A stretch of DNA of 64,000 nt, from contig CM047426.1 in assembly GCA_026168455.1 (NCBI GenBank), positions 44,782,307-44,846,306 of the forward strand, read 5' to 3'. The translations under genes and the position numbers were made by a program. The notes beneath the pieces were generated by a model. It was not told where the DNA came from. It worked only from the letters and a program-made list of their open reading frames with translations, and searched no databases. The stretch comes from Theocolax elegans (taxonomy: Eukaryota; Arthropoda; Insecta; Hymenoptera; Cerocephalidae). Shown piece after piece: positions 1-9,803 of this stretch (position 1 is the first letter of the stretch; every line of letters starts with the position of its first letter).

Positions 1-2
1 AT

Positions 3-716
3 ACAATGCAAACTTCTTCCTCGTTGAGTCCGTTCACTCTTCCGCCAAACTGGAACAATTTGTCTGAGGCAGATCGATCTGCATTTATTTTTAATTCAAT
101 AGCTAAAAATCATTTAGATGTTTGAAAGGAAATGGAAACCATGAAACTCTTAATGTCGCAAAATTGTAATAGTCTTAATATTATCAAAAATGAACTGCTA
201 CAGTTGAAGACTATACGCCCTACGTTGCCGCCGAGTACTGAATTGAAGGTTTCAAATATTCCAAATGATTTATCTGTTGCTCATAAAGATGTTGTTTTGG
301 CAATACTAAATATACTTGGACTATCTCATTTTAACGATGATATTATAGAAATCCGTAAGTTTGGCTCAGGACGATCACAAGACGTTCAGAGCACAGCACC
401 TTTTTATTCGTTAATAGTTACATTCAAATCTCATGTGGTTAAGAATTATGTGCTTAAAACTAAACGTGAGTATGGTAAGATCACAGTTGGTAGTCTCTTT
501 CCAACTAGTGCTGGATTACAGCCTACCAAAAATATATTATTGTATGATATCCTGCCTCAAGCTCTGTATAAACTCTTTACTTTAACTAAATCTAAAGCTA
601 GGGAAATTAATTTTAAGCATGTTTGGACTCGGGATGGCTGTATCTACATGCGCAAATCTGATAATTCTGAGCCCATTCTTATATCTACTCAAAGTGATTT
701 AAATAATCTTCATTGA
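3..716 (+). pseudogene. LINE A1 ORF1 protein, C-terminal part, one in-frame stop
   Basis: The reading frame is open from base 3, so the gene starts before the window. Residues read PPNWNNLSEADRSAFIF, then a TGA at 123-125, then the frame continues without a break to 716. The first ATG after the stop is at 132. The same region of LINE A2 reads PADWSNMSDSDKMTMIF, so the stop is a lesion and not the true start. The C-terminal half contains ELKVSNIPND and KHVWTRDGCIYMRKSD, matching A2 (KHVWSRNGLIYVRRSD) and LINE C (KYIWTRDSILYVCKDD). This is the RNA-binding/nucleocapsid-like ORF1 product of CR1-type elements. It ends 6 nt before ORF2. Confidence 0.88.
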
Positions 717-722
717 CATTCT

Positions 723-3617
723 ATGGATAAGTCGTCGTCGTCACCTCTGCTGCAGTCACTCTCCGAACCTTATCTACGTGTTGCTCAAGTGAATGTAAAT
801 TCATTGAAAGCCCATCTTGAGGTTATTTCTGATCTATTACATACTGAAAAGATTGATGTTCTGTCTCTATTTGAAACTTGGCTTACACCTAACATGCCAA
901 CCTCTCTCTTTGAAATCAATAATTATACCTTAGTACGGAATGATAGAGGGTTAAAATCAAATTCGGGTAGGCATGAATACCTTTTAGGGGGTGGTGTGGC
1001 TGTTTATATCAGGAAAGCAATTTCTTACAAAATTCTTTCGCAGTCTTCAATCTCAGATATTAATATGAATGAATATTTATTTCTTGAATTATCTCCTAAT
1101 CCAGGCCAAAAAATTTTATTTGTCTCTGTTTATCGTCGACCCAAGGGTAATGTTCTATCGGCTGTTTTTATGATGCTGAGTCATTTTATTCATTTATTTA
1201 CTGACGTTATCATTGCTGGTGATTTGAACTCAGACTTACATACTAATAACTATTATTCTACACACCTACGTAATCTTATCTTAGATTATAATCTTTATCT
1301 TGTTCCTTTTGGATTAACTCACCATCGAGATCACACTGAAACCTGGTTGGATGCTATTGTGGTTGACTCGGAAAGCAAGGTTAAGTCATTTTATAAATCT
1401 CATGCTCCGTTTATAAATTGCCATGATTTCTTAGTTGTTGATTTCATCTTACATGCCCATATATCTGAATTTGCTTGGTTGTCGCGCGATTTTCGTAGTT
1501 TTAACGCAAATTCTTTTCTCAATTCCTTACTATCTGGACTTGATCGGGGTCGTCAATTATGTGATGAACCTAATGTAAATGTTAATGTCATTTTACAAGA
1601 GTTTAATAAACATGCATTGAAGCAACTGGATGCTCACGCCCCTATGAGAAAGTGTGTGATGAAAAGGAGGCCAGCTCCGTGGTTCACTGAGGATCTGAGA
1701 CGTAAATGTAGAGATCGTGATCGTTTGTATAGACGTGCGAGACGACTGCATGATGGTGCGTTGCTCTCTCAGTATAAAACACTTCGGAAATCCATAAAAA
1801 GACTGATTAAAGAAACTCGCAGTAGATATCTTATTGACTCTCTCACTAATTTGCCTGATTCTACTAAGTATTGGGGCATCTTGCGTACCCATGGATTGTT
1901 AAGAGGAAGTCTTGAATCCCCGTTGCAGTTTTTTGATGTGAATATTTTAAATGAATATTATTCAAACATTGCTTGTTGTCATCCGCCTTGCTCTTTGAAT
2001 AAATTACAGGATATTGTTGATTTAGTTCGTAACGATGATGTTAGCTCCTTCTCTTTTAGCCATGTGGATGTTAATGAAGTTATTAAGACAATGAAAATTT
2101 GTCTAACGAAGTCGAGAAGTCGTAGTAATGATGGTTTATCTCTTAATTATTTTAAAGACATTATTCATGATATTGCTCCTTTTCTTACTGATTTATTTAA
2201 TAAGTCAATTGATCAATGTCAATACCCTGATGGTTGGAAAAAATCCGTTATTCTTCCGCTTAGTAAGCGTAGTTCTCCACGCTCTCCAGCCGATACTCGT
2301 CCGATTGCTCATCTTCCTCATTTAGCGAAGATTTTTGATTCTCTCATCACCAAACAATTAGTGAATTATCTGGAATCTACCTTTAAACTTTCACCTTATC
2401 AATCAGCATATAGAAGTGGGTTCAGTACTCAGACTGACTTACTAAAAGTCACTGATGATATACGTTATGGGTTTGAAAATGGTCTGGTCACCATTATGGT
2501 GCTCTTTGATATGTCTCGTGCATTTGATACGATAGATCATGTTATTTTATTATCTAGGCTGGTCGAATTGAATTTTTCATCGAAATCTATTGTATGGATT
2601 CATTCTTACTTGTCAGGTCGTGTGCAAGCTACACTTGGATTGGATAAGAGAGCATCTCGTTTTCTACCCATTACTTCTGGTGTGCCACAAGGCTCCACAC
2701 CTGGACCTATTATATTCCTTATTTATATAAACTTCATTGTTCGTGTCATCAAGTTTACGAAGCATATGCTCTTTGCTGATGACCTTAAGATCTATATCCA
2801 ATGCAAACCATCTGATCTGGTCTCCACATTTGCAAAATTGAATGAGGATATAGCTTCTATTATTGCTTGGACTCAAGAAAATGGATTAAAATTAAACGTC
2901 GGAAAAACTGAAGCCATTTTGTTTGCTTCCACGCAAATGATGCTGAGATTGAAGAATGTCAATATACCACCTGTTATAGTAGGTGATATATGTGTACCTT
3001 TGTCCACTAGGGTTAAGTCCTTGGGCGTTATTTTGTCTAGTGATCTATCGTGGAATGCACATATAGCGAAAATCTCTACTAGTATATATGGAGCGCTGTA
3101 TCGTTTACGTTACAAAGGCAGTTATCTCCCTGTGCGTGCTCGAATTTTGCTGGCTAATGCGTTAATTATTCCTCACTTTGACTATGCTTGTCTCGTATTT
3201 TTAGATCTTCTATCTTATCTTAATACTAAAGTTCAACGCATGTGTAATACCGTTGTTAGATTCATTTTCCATCTAAAACGTGAGGTAGCATTGCAGCCTT
3301 TCTATGATCAGCTAAACTGGCTTCCATTAAATGTTCGAGGGAAATATTTCCTTGGTCTTTTTATGTATAAATTGTTGGCCACCCAAACACCTCAATATTT
3401 ATTTGATAAGCTGGCTTTTGTTGGCAATGAATTGCGTAGATCCAAACGAGTAAATACTGTTTTTAACCTACCTAATGTTAAGAATCTTGCGTGTAAATCT
3501 TCGTTTATTTATTTAGCAATGGAAACGGGGGATAATATCCCATCTAGAATAAGAGAGTGCTCTAATGTAAATATTTTTAAAATGTATTATAAAAACTTTC
3601 TCCATGAGGATGGATAG
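723..3617 (+). CDS. LINE A1 ORF2: endonuclease-reverse transcriptase, intact
   Basis: 964 codons without a break. The N-terminal third is an APE-type endonuclease: AQVNVNSL near residue 22, FETWL near 50, VYRRPKG near 137, GDLNSDL near 165, HTETWLDAIVVDS and INCHDFLVVDF near 205-240. The reverse transcriptase follows: a GWKKSVILPLSK region, DTRPIAHLPHLAKIFD, YRSGFSTQTDLL, FDMSRAFDTIDH (first catalytic Asp), GVPQGSTPGPIIFLIYIN, and LFADDLKIYIQ with the FADD catalytic pair. A C-terminal tail of ~230 residues lacks RNase H motifs. Length and order fit CR1/L2-group ORF2. It is colinear with the A2 protein (49089-52010) throughout. The ATG at 723 lies 6 nt after the ORF1 stop, which suggests reinitiation or coupling. 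In the tail METGDN replaces the MELWNK of A2, a minor change. Confidence 0.95.
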   Translation: MDKSSSSPLLQSLSEPYLRVAQVNVNSLKAHLEVISDLLHTEKIDVLSLFETWLTPNMPTSLFEINNYTLVRNDRGLKSNSGRHEYLLGGGVAVYIRKAISYKILSQSSISDINMNEYLFLELSPNPGQKILFVSVYRRPKGNVLSAVFMMLSHFIHLFTDVIIAGDLNSDLHTNNYYSTHLRNLILDYNLYLVPFGLTHHRDHTETWLDAIVVDSESKVKSFYKSHAPFINCHDFLVVDFILHAHISEFAWLSRDFRSFNANSFLNSLLSGLDRGRQLCDEPNVNVNVILQEFNKHALKQLDAHAPMRKCVMKRRPAPWFTEDLRRKCRDRDRLYRRARRLHDGALLSQYKTLRKSIKRLIKETRSRYLIDSLTNLPDSTKYWGILRTHGLLRGSLESPLQFFDVNILNEYYSNIACCHPPCSLNKLQDIVDLVRNDDVSSFSFSHVDVNEVIKTMKICLTKSRSRSNDGLSLNYFKDIIHDIAPFLTDLFNKSIDQCQYPDGWKKSVILPLSKRSSPRSPADTRPIAHLPHLAKIFDSLITKQLVNYLESTFKLSPYQSAYRSGFSTQTDLLKVTDDIRYGFENGLVTIMVLFDMSRAFDTIDHVILLSRLVELNFSSKSIVWIHSYLSGRVQATLGLDKRASRFLPITSGVPQGSTPGPIIFLIYINFIVRVIKFTKHMLFADDLKIYIQCKPSDLVSTFAKLNEDIASIIAWTQENGLKLNVGKTEAILFASTQMMLRLKNVNIPPVIVGDICVPLSTRVKSLGVILSSDLSWNAHIAKISTSIYGALYRLRYKGSYLPVRARILLANALIIPHFDYACLVFLDLLSYLNTKVQRMCNTVVRFIFHLKREVALQPFYDQLNWLPLNVRGKYFLGLFMYKLLATQTPQYLFDKLAFVGNELRRSKRVNTVFNLPNVKNLACKSSFIYLAMETGDNIPSRIRECSNVNIFKMYYKNFLHEDG

Positions 3618-3643
3618 CAACTTATCCGATTTTATGTCCAATG

Positions 3644-3906
3644 CAGGGTTGCAAATAATTTTTTAAATATGTTAATCAATTAAGCTTAAATTAGCGATTA
3701 AGGTTTTAATCGTTAATTCTTTTTAATTAGATTAAGAATTAAAATTTAATCTATAATTAAATTCAATTCGATTATGAATTAAAATTTAATCTTCAATTAA
3801 ATTTAATTCGATTAACAATTCAAATTTAATCTTCAATTAAATGTAATTCAAAATTAAATTTTAATCGTTAATTATTAATTTTAAATTAGAAAATTTTGTA
3901 ACCCTG
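3644..3906. mobile_element. AT-rich MITE, hAT-like CAGGG termini
   Basis: It begins CAGGGTTGCAAATAATTTTTT and ends AAAATTTTGTAACCCTG, which are near-perfect inverted termini about 263 bp apart. The middle holds two to three 40-bp units of the type GAATTAAAATTTAATCTTC followed by AATTAAATTTAATTCGATTA. These are the reverse complement of the array at 17438-17757. It has no coding capacity. The CAGGG end is typical of hAT MITEs, but no 8-bp target duplication is visible. Confidence 0.65.
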
Positions 3907-4088
3907 TGCGTTATCCATTGTTGTTGGTGCTGTTGCTGCATTTGCAATGGCTGCTCTTGCAGGAATTGCACCTGCAATGGCGGCTGCTGCAATTGCAGCT
4001 TCATCACGTCAATTATGGACTGCATTTCTGCAGCTACGTGGTCCAGCATAATTGACGTTGAATGCATGTCATTGTTCGTCTGCGGCAG
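3861..4088 (-). other. Gln-rich open frame between AT-rich repeats, function unknown
   Basis: On the minus strand an open frame reads LPQTNNDMHSTSIMLDHV, then a Gln-rich stretch (LQLQQPPLQVQF and QMQQQHQQQW), then about 20 residues drawn from the neighbouring MITE before the stop. The first Met is at 4067, and the frame is also open upstream of it. The Gln-rich part (about 3910-4088) is clearly richer in GC than the AT-rich MITE on one side and the 41-bp array on the other, so it looks like a captured coding piece. I do not recognise the protein. It could be a fragment of a transposon accessory protein or of a host gene. Confidence 0.35.
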
Positions 4089-4097
4089 GATAATTTT

Positions 4098-4245
4098 TAA
4101 TTAACAATTAAAGCTTAGTTGTCAATTAGATTTTCATCTAATTAACAATTATAATTTAGTTGTTAATTAGATTTTTATGTAATTAACAATTAAAATTCAG
4201 TTGTTAATTAGAGTTTTATGTAATTAACAAATAAAATTTCATTTT
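4098..4245. repeat. 41-bp tandem array, ~3.5 units
   Basis: Three consecutive 41-bp units start TAATTAACAATT and contain TTAGTTGTTAATTAGATTTT, followed by a partial unit. Similar sequence resumes at ~4455 after the foldback element, so the foldback element probably inserted into this array. Confidence 0.75.
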
Positions 4246-4257
4246 TCATTTTTTTTC

Positions 4258-4449
4258 GAATCCGATACTATAAATACTTATAAAACATATATTCATAAAT
4301 AAAATATAATAATATAATAATATATTTAATTTAAAATTAAATTCAAAATTAGTTTATTATAAATAATTTACATAAATATAAAACTGTTTTACATTATAAA
4401 CAATATTAATCTAATATTAATATTAATTTAACTCTATAGTATCGGATTC
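4258..4449. mobile_element. 192-bp foldback/MITE
   Basis: GAATCCGATACTATA at 4258-4272 is matched by its reverse complement TATAGTATCGGATTC at 4435-4449. The inverted termini extend a few bases further in flanking T/A runs. The interior is AT-only sequence without coding capacity, and the 41-bp array lies on both sides. Confidence 0.7.
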
Positions 4450-5346
4450 TAAAAAATAATTAAAAATAAATTTTAGTTGTCAATTAGATTTTTGTGTAAT
4501 TATTAACTAAATTTTAATCTAATAATTGAAATCTTTTAATTTAATTTTACTTTTATATTGAATTGTAATATACACACTTAAGTTTTTCGATTGCAATTTT
4601 CAATCGTGCAGATTGCCTTTTGGATTAATCTAGGACTGATTTTTAAATCGAAAGGTATTGATAATGGGCGATCTAACAGATTAAAATTGTTAAATCTAAT
4701 AGAATCATTTTGATCAATCAAATAGAATAATTAAATCAACATACTAGACTAATTTGTAGTCTAATAGATTAGTTATTAATCTGATAGATTAATTATTATG
4801 TTACAGATTGGTTTTCAATCGATGAACTGTAGAATGTACAACTTGTTACTAAAATTCAAATTTATAAAGTATATTTATAAAATACAAATTTTATTAACAT
4901 TAAAATAGTTTTACGTACCTTTGTTCTTTTAAAATAATTACCCATGGTGTAAGAGCGATTCTCACTTGTACGTAGTGAAACGTCAACTGAGGCACTGAAT
5001 ACTAACATTCCGATACTATTTTGTTGTTATGTTTGACCCTATGCCCACTATGTCTTGGTACACTACGTACTTGTTCTAAACTTTATACTCGAGCAGTAAA
5101 ATTTAGTCAGTGTTAAAAACGCGTTCTGTACGGACAAATATATGTTAATCCTTATTATAGAAATTATAAAGTACGTAAAAAATAAAGTAAGTACCTAAAT
5201 TCTGAATACATAAGTAATTAGTAAGTACATTTCAATTATATAAATAAAATTACAGAATGTAATTAAATTTATTAATCAATTTTTATAATTCTAATTAAAA
5301 ATTTGACAACTAGTTATTTAATTATTAATAACTAATTAGTATTAGG
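4450..5346. other. AT-rich spacer, nothing recognised
   Basis: The first ~60 bp is a remnant of the 41-bp array. The rest is AT-rich sequence with scattered short motifs of the type TCTAATAGATTA at 4680-4800. No credible open frame, RNA gene or terminal repeat was found. Confidence 0.6.

Positions 5347-5385
<39 letters not shown>
5347..5385. repeat. (ATT)n tract, 3' tail of gag element copy A
   Basis: Thirteen uninterrupted ATT units; read on the minus strand this is a (TAA)n tail directly after AAAAAA. TAA-repeat tails are known in I-type non-LTR elements. Confidence 0.9.
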
Positions 5386-7154
5386 TTTTCGTGGGAAACT
5401 GGAGAAATCTTACATAAGACGACGACGAGTGTCCGCACTCGTCGCCAGTGCCGGATTCTTACCGGCTAAAACTCCAAACCCAACGCTTTCACCTGCCCAG
5501 CCCGGAACTGTTTTTCACATTACTTCAAGCTGGGAGGCGTGTCTGTGACATGCGTCATTCGTTCCTTATTCTATCCTCCCACGTTGAGACTGCCACTTAT
5601 CGTGAAACGGCCTTCCTTGCGGTTTCGAGCGCGCGCCGAAAGATGGCATAGGCTCCGGACCCCGCCATGTGAGATACTCCTTGAGCACGCTTTGAAGGAC
5701 AAAGGAAACATTGGGGAGCACTCTTGCAATTCTTAAGGTTGTGTCCAGGCTCTCCGCACTTGAAGCATGACGACGACCTGTCCACTCCCTTACAATTCCG
5801 TTTCGTGTGGCCGAAGTCTAGGCACCGATAGCACCTCTCGACCAAAACTCGATCCCGAACGCGACAGCTTACAAAGCCGACGCAAAGATGTCGCATCGAC
5901 TTTAGCTTGTCAGCGGTCTCGTGGTCTAGCTTCACGATGGCTGTCTTTTGTTGATTGCGGTTGGGACCCAAAAGCTTCACCTCTCGGCTCTCAGGCGGAG
6001 ACGCGAGAACTTTATCTAGGGCCGCTACCACTTCGTCCCTCGTTGTGAGAGCGTCCAGGTCTCTGATCTCCAGGGTCACCCTTCGATTTCGGATCCTAAC
6101 TTCTCCCATCCCTTTAGTAGCCGTACGGACTTTCTCAGCGAATGCTGTTGCGTCCGTCTTCTTGTCGTACGCTCTGAACCTGGGCGCCGCTGTCGTCCGG
6201 GTTGACTTCCTTTCGGAGCTTCCCCAAGACTTCAGCAAACGTACGGTCCCTCGCGACAGTTACCACCAGGGTGGATACCGGCGCCATCTGGCGCTTTCCT
6301 CCTATCAAGAGGCGCCTGTCCCGACTTGACTGTCGGCTTTTTCCCCGCCACTGACGCGGACTTGGATTGCTCCTTGTCCGTGCTACGTGGTGGTACCTCC
6401 TTCCGAGGCTTCTTCTTCTTGCGGCTCTTAGAGACCTCGGGGGGGGGGGGGCTTTGGGGGCCCTCTCTACTTCTCTTTTGAGCCTGCATTCTAGCTGTAG
6501 CCGTAAAGACGGCTTTAGCTATTATGCCTCTTCTCTTAGGCCGCCGACGATTCTCGTGACCAACTCGATAATCCTCGACTTGGCACTTGTAATCGTCGAC
6601 TGCCGAAAACATCTTTTTGGTTTTCCCCGTAGAACTCTTGTACAAGAGTGTCTACGGTCTTCAGCCCTGTCTTGACGACCATGGAGATGTTAGGCTGCTT
6701 TGCACAAGCGGCCAACATAGCCTGAAGTTCGCTCTTTAGATGGTCGTAAGTGGAGTCGATGTCCTCCTGCGCCTTCTCTACCTTCTCGTATTCCTTGCGG
6801 AATATTTCGATCTCCTCTTGAGATTCCTTACTATAGGCAGAGATGCCACTGATGGCACTACCAAGGCTGGTAACGCTGCCGCTTCTTAACCTGTTTGCGG
6901 ATGCAACACTCAACATCTGTAACGACGGCTGCTGTTGGGGGTTTTCTTTCGAGGGCCCCACCTCTGACGTGTTCGTAGAACGAAGCGCTTGGTGGCCTCC
7001 CCCAAAATCCGTGAGGCCAGCGCCGGCCACCGGGGCTTTCACCCGATCGGAACCGACGGCGGGATTGACTTCTAGTTTGGAGCTGTCCGCTTGGGGTAAT
7101 AGGTATTCCATTCGCTTGCTCATCATCCTTCTTCAACTGTTTGGTCCACGGAGG
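5386..7154 (-). mobile_element. Gag-only non-LTR element, copy A (5'-truncated)
   Basis: On the minus strand this unit holds one gag gene and a ~210-bp 3' UTR ending in a short A run and (TAA)n. There is no ORF2. It stops at GTCCACGGAG, where copy B continues for another ~100 bp of 5' UTR, so copy A is 5'-truncated and abuts the (TAA)n tail of copy B. The 3' UTR holds a potential hairpin, GACGAGTGCGGACACTCGTC. Head-to-tail order resembles LINE-derived telomere arrays, but no telomeric repeat is seen here. Confidence 0.85.
5597..7126 (-). pseudogene. R1/I-type Gag (ORF1) with CCHC knuckles, copy A, frameshifted
   Basis: Starts MMSKRMEYLLPQADSSK at 7126. A Ser/Gln-rich head is followed by a coiled-coil-like region (EEIEIFRKEYEKVEKAQEDI), a basic block (SRKKKKPRKEVPP), a conserved domain (RVTLEIRDLDALTTRDEVV), and knuckles CYRCLDFGHTKRNC and CFKCGEPGHNLKNC. 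A third, CFLCPSKRAQGVSHMAG, lacks its last Cys (Tyr). Two single-base C insertions relative to copy B (in the C runs at ~6297-6302 and ~6625-6628), plus a ~35-nt deletion shared with copy B near 6163, split the frame in three. It is the nucleocapsid-like product of the element. R1/I group membership is inferred from the knuckle arrangement. Confidence 0.85.
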
Positions 7155-7183
7155 TATTATTATTATTATTATTATATTATTAT
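7155..7183. repeat. (ATT)n tract between copies A and B
   Basis: About nine trinucleotide units with one ATATT interruption. It is the (TAA)n tail of copy B and touches the truncated 5' end of copy A with no spacer. Confidence 0.88.
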
Positions 7184-9052
7184 TTTTTCGTGGGAAACTG
7201 GAGAAATCTTACATAAGACGACGACGAGTGTCCGCACTCGTCGCCAGTGCCGGATTCTTACCGGCTAAAACTCCAAACCCAACGCTTTCACCTGCCCAGC
7301 CCGGAACTGTTTTTCACATTACTTCAAGCTGGGAGGCGTGTCTGTGACATGCGTCATTCGTTCCTTATTCTATCCTCCCACGTTGAGACTGCCACTTATC
7401 GTGAAACGGCCTTCCTTGCGGTTTCGAGCGCGCGCCGAAAGATGGCATAGGCTCCGGACCCCGCCATGTGAGATACTCCTTGAGCACGCTTTGAAGGACA
7501 AAGGAAACATTGGGGAGCACTCTTGCAATTCTTAAGGTTGTGTCCAGGCTCTCCGCACTTGAAGCATGACGACGACCTGTCCACTCCCTTACAATTCCGT
7601 TTCGTGTGGCCGAAGTCTAGGCACCGATAGCACCTCTCGACCAAAACTCGATCCCGAACGCGACAGCTTACAAAGCCGACGCAAAGATGTCGCATCGACT
7701 TTAGCTTGTCAGCGGTCTCGTGGTCTAGCTTCACGATGGCTGTCTTTTGTTGATTGCGGTTGGGACCCAAAAGCTTCACCTCTCGGCTCTCAGGCGGAGA
7801 CGCGAGAACTTTATCTAGGGCCGCTACCACTTCGTCCCTCGTTGTGAGAGCGTCCAGGTCTCTGATCTCCAGGGTCACCCTTCGATTTCGGATCCTAACT
7901 TCTCCCATCCCTTTAGTAGCCGTACGGACTTTCTCAGCGAATGCTGTTGCGTCCGTCTTCTTGTCGTACGCTCTGAACCTGGGCGCCGCTGTCGTCCGGG
8001 TTGACTTCCTTTCGGAGCTTCCCCAAGACTTCAGCAAACGTACGGTCCCTCGCGACAGTTACCACCAGGGTGGATACCGGCGCCATCTGGCGCTTTCTCC
8101 TATCAAGAGGCGCCTGTCCCGACTTGACTGTCGGCTTTTTCCCCGCCACTGACGCGGACTTGGATTGCTCCTTGTCCGTGCTACGTGGTGGTACCTCCTT
8201 CCGAGGCTTCTTCTTCTTGCGGCTCTTAGAGACCTCGGGGGGGGGGGGGCTTTGGGGGCCCTCTCTACTTCTCTTTTGAGCCTGCATTCTAGCTGTAGCC
8301 GTAAAGACGGCTTTAGCTATTATGCCTCTTCTCTTAGGCCGCCGACGATTCTCGTGACCAACTCGATAATCCTCGACTTGGCACTTGTAATCGTCGACTG
8401 CCGAAAACATCTTTTTGGTTTTCCCGTAGAACTCTTGTACAAGAGTGTCTACGGTCTTCAGCCCTGTCTTGACGACCATGGAGATGTTAGGCTGCTTTGC
8501 ACAAGCGGCCAACATAGCCTGAAGTTCGCTCTTTAGATGGTCGTAAGTGGAGTCGATGTCCTCCTGCGCCTTCTCTACCTTCTCGTATTCCTTGCGGAAT
8601 ATTTCGATCTCCTCTTGAGATTCCTTACTATAGGCAGAGATGCCACTGATGGCACTACCAAGGCTGGTAACGCTGCCGCTTCTTAACCTGTTTGCGGATG
8701 CAACACTCAACATCTGTAACGACGGCTGCTGTTGGGGGTTTTCTTTCGAGGGCCCCACCTCTGACGTGTTCGTAGAACGAAGCGCTTGGTGGCCTCCCCC
8801 AAAATCCGTGAGGCCAGCGCCGGCCACCGGGGCTTTCACCCGATCGGAACCGACGGCGGGATTGACTTCTAGTTTGGAGCTGTCCGCTTGGGGTAATAGG
8901 TATTCCATTCGCTTGCTCATCATCCTTCTTCAACTGTTTGGTCCACGGAGGCTATTTTGTTTCACCTCTACCCTTCACGCAAGCGTGACGAGCTTTCCCC
9001 CATCCGCCACCCGGGGGACGCGCCGCATACGGAAACAGGAAACCCCGCGCGG
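7184..9052 (-). mobile_element. Gag-only non-LTR element, copy B (complete 5' end)
   Basis: Nearly identical to copy A over its whole shared length, with single-base differences only. It keeps the full 5' UTR, which starts CCGCGCGGGGT on the minus strand immediately next to the (ATT)n block at 9053. Copy C starts at the same base (11648), so this is a true 5' end. There is no endonuclease or reverse transcriptase, so it would depend on enzymes supplied in trans. Confidence 0.85.
7396..8923 (-). pseudogene. R1/I-type Gag (ORF1), copy B, one ~35-nt deletion
   Basis: The frame runs from MMSKRMEYLL at 8923 to about 7960 before leaving frame. It resumes in another frame as KKTDATAFAEKVR and ends ETARKAVSR at 7396. 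Copy C reads SVRPTGRGDVLLRLGKKTDA here, whereas copy B goes from SVR to KKTDA after one base, so about 35 nt are missing. Copies A and B share this deletion, hence a common defective ancestor. Domain order is as in copy A, including the two canonical CCHC knuckles and a third lacking its last Cys. Confidence 0.88.
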
Positions 9053-9069
9053 ATTATTATTATTATTAA

Positions 9070-9121
<52 letters not shown>

Positions 9122-9240
9122 ATTATTATTATTATTAATATTATTATTATTATTAATATTATTATTATTATAATATTATTATTATTATTATTATTATAAT
9201 ATTATTATTATTATTATTAATATTATTATTATTATTATAA

Positions 9241-9271
<31 letters not shown>

Positions 9272-9309
9272 ATATTATTATTATTATAATATTATTATTA
9301 TTATTATAA

Positions 9310-9340
<31 letters not shown>

Positions 9341-9571
9341 ATATTATTATTATTATTATTAATATTATTATTATTATAATATTATTATTATTATTAATAT
9401 TATTATTATTATAATATTATTATTATTATAATATTATTATTATTATAATATTATTATTATTATAATATTATTATTATTATTATAATATTATTATTATTAT
9501 TATATTATTATTATTATTATTATTAATATTATTATTATTATAATATTATTAATTATTATTATTATTATTAT
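9053..9571. repeat. ~520-bp (ATT)n block, tail of copy C
   Basis: An ATT trinucleotide array with frequent ATAATATT interruptions, ending in a T run at 9572-9583. It lies between the 5' end of copy B and the 3' end of copy C. Long open frames rich in Ile and Leu across it are artefacts of the repeat. Confidence 0.95.
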
Positions 9572-9803
9572 TTTTTTTTTTTTGTTTTGTGGGAAACTGG
9601 AGAAATCTTACATAAGACGACGACGAGGGTCCGCACTCGTCGCCAGTGCCGGATTCTTACCGGCTAAAACTCCAAACCCAACGCTTTCACCTGCCCAGCC
9701 CGGAACTGTTTTTCACATTACTTCAAGCTGGGAGGCGTGTCTTGTGACATGCGTCAATTCGGTCGGTCCTGTTTCTTCTTTCCTCCCTCGATGAGACTGC
9801 CAC

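Larger units (their letters stand above)
1..3644 (+). mobile_element. CR1-like LINE A1, body (3' end displaced to 17798-17974)
   Basis: The window opens inside a two-ORF non-LTR retrotransposon. ORF1 ends at 716 and ORF2 runs 723-3617, followed by 27 nt of 3' UTR. The element stops at the TGC at 3642-3644, where a CAGGGTTGCAAA terminus begins. Its missing 3' end reappears at 17798. A second copy at 45519-46234 carries the same 3' UTR uninterrupted and so shows the empty site. Placement in the CR1/L2 group is inferred from the RT motifs and ORF order. No RNase H domain is visible. Confidence 0.93.

Noticed and set aside
5448..7268. Several 60-140 codon plus-strand frames across gag copies A, B and C
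   Set aside because: They are antisense shadows of gag, repeated identically in each copy, with no independent signature.
8640..9199. Open frame with an Ile/Leu tail
   Set aside because: Its first part is the antisense of gag copy B and its tail is the (ATT)n block.
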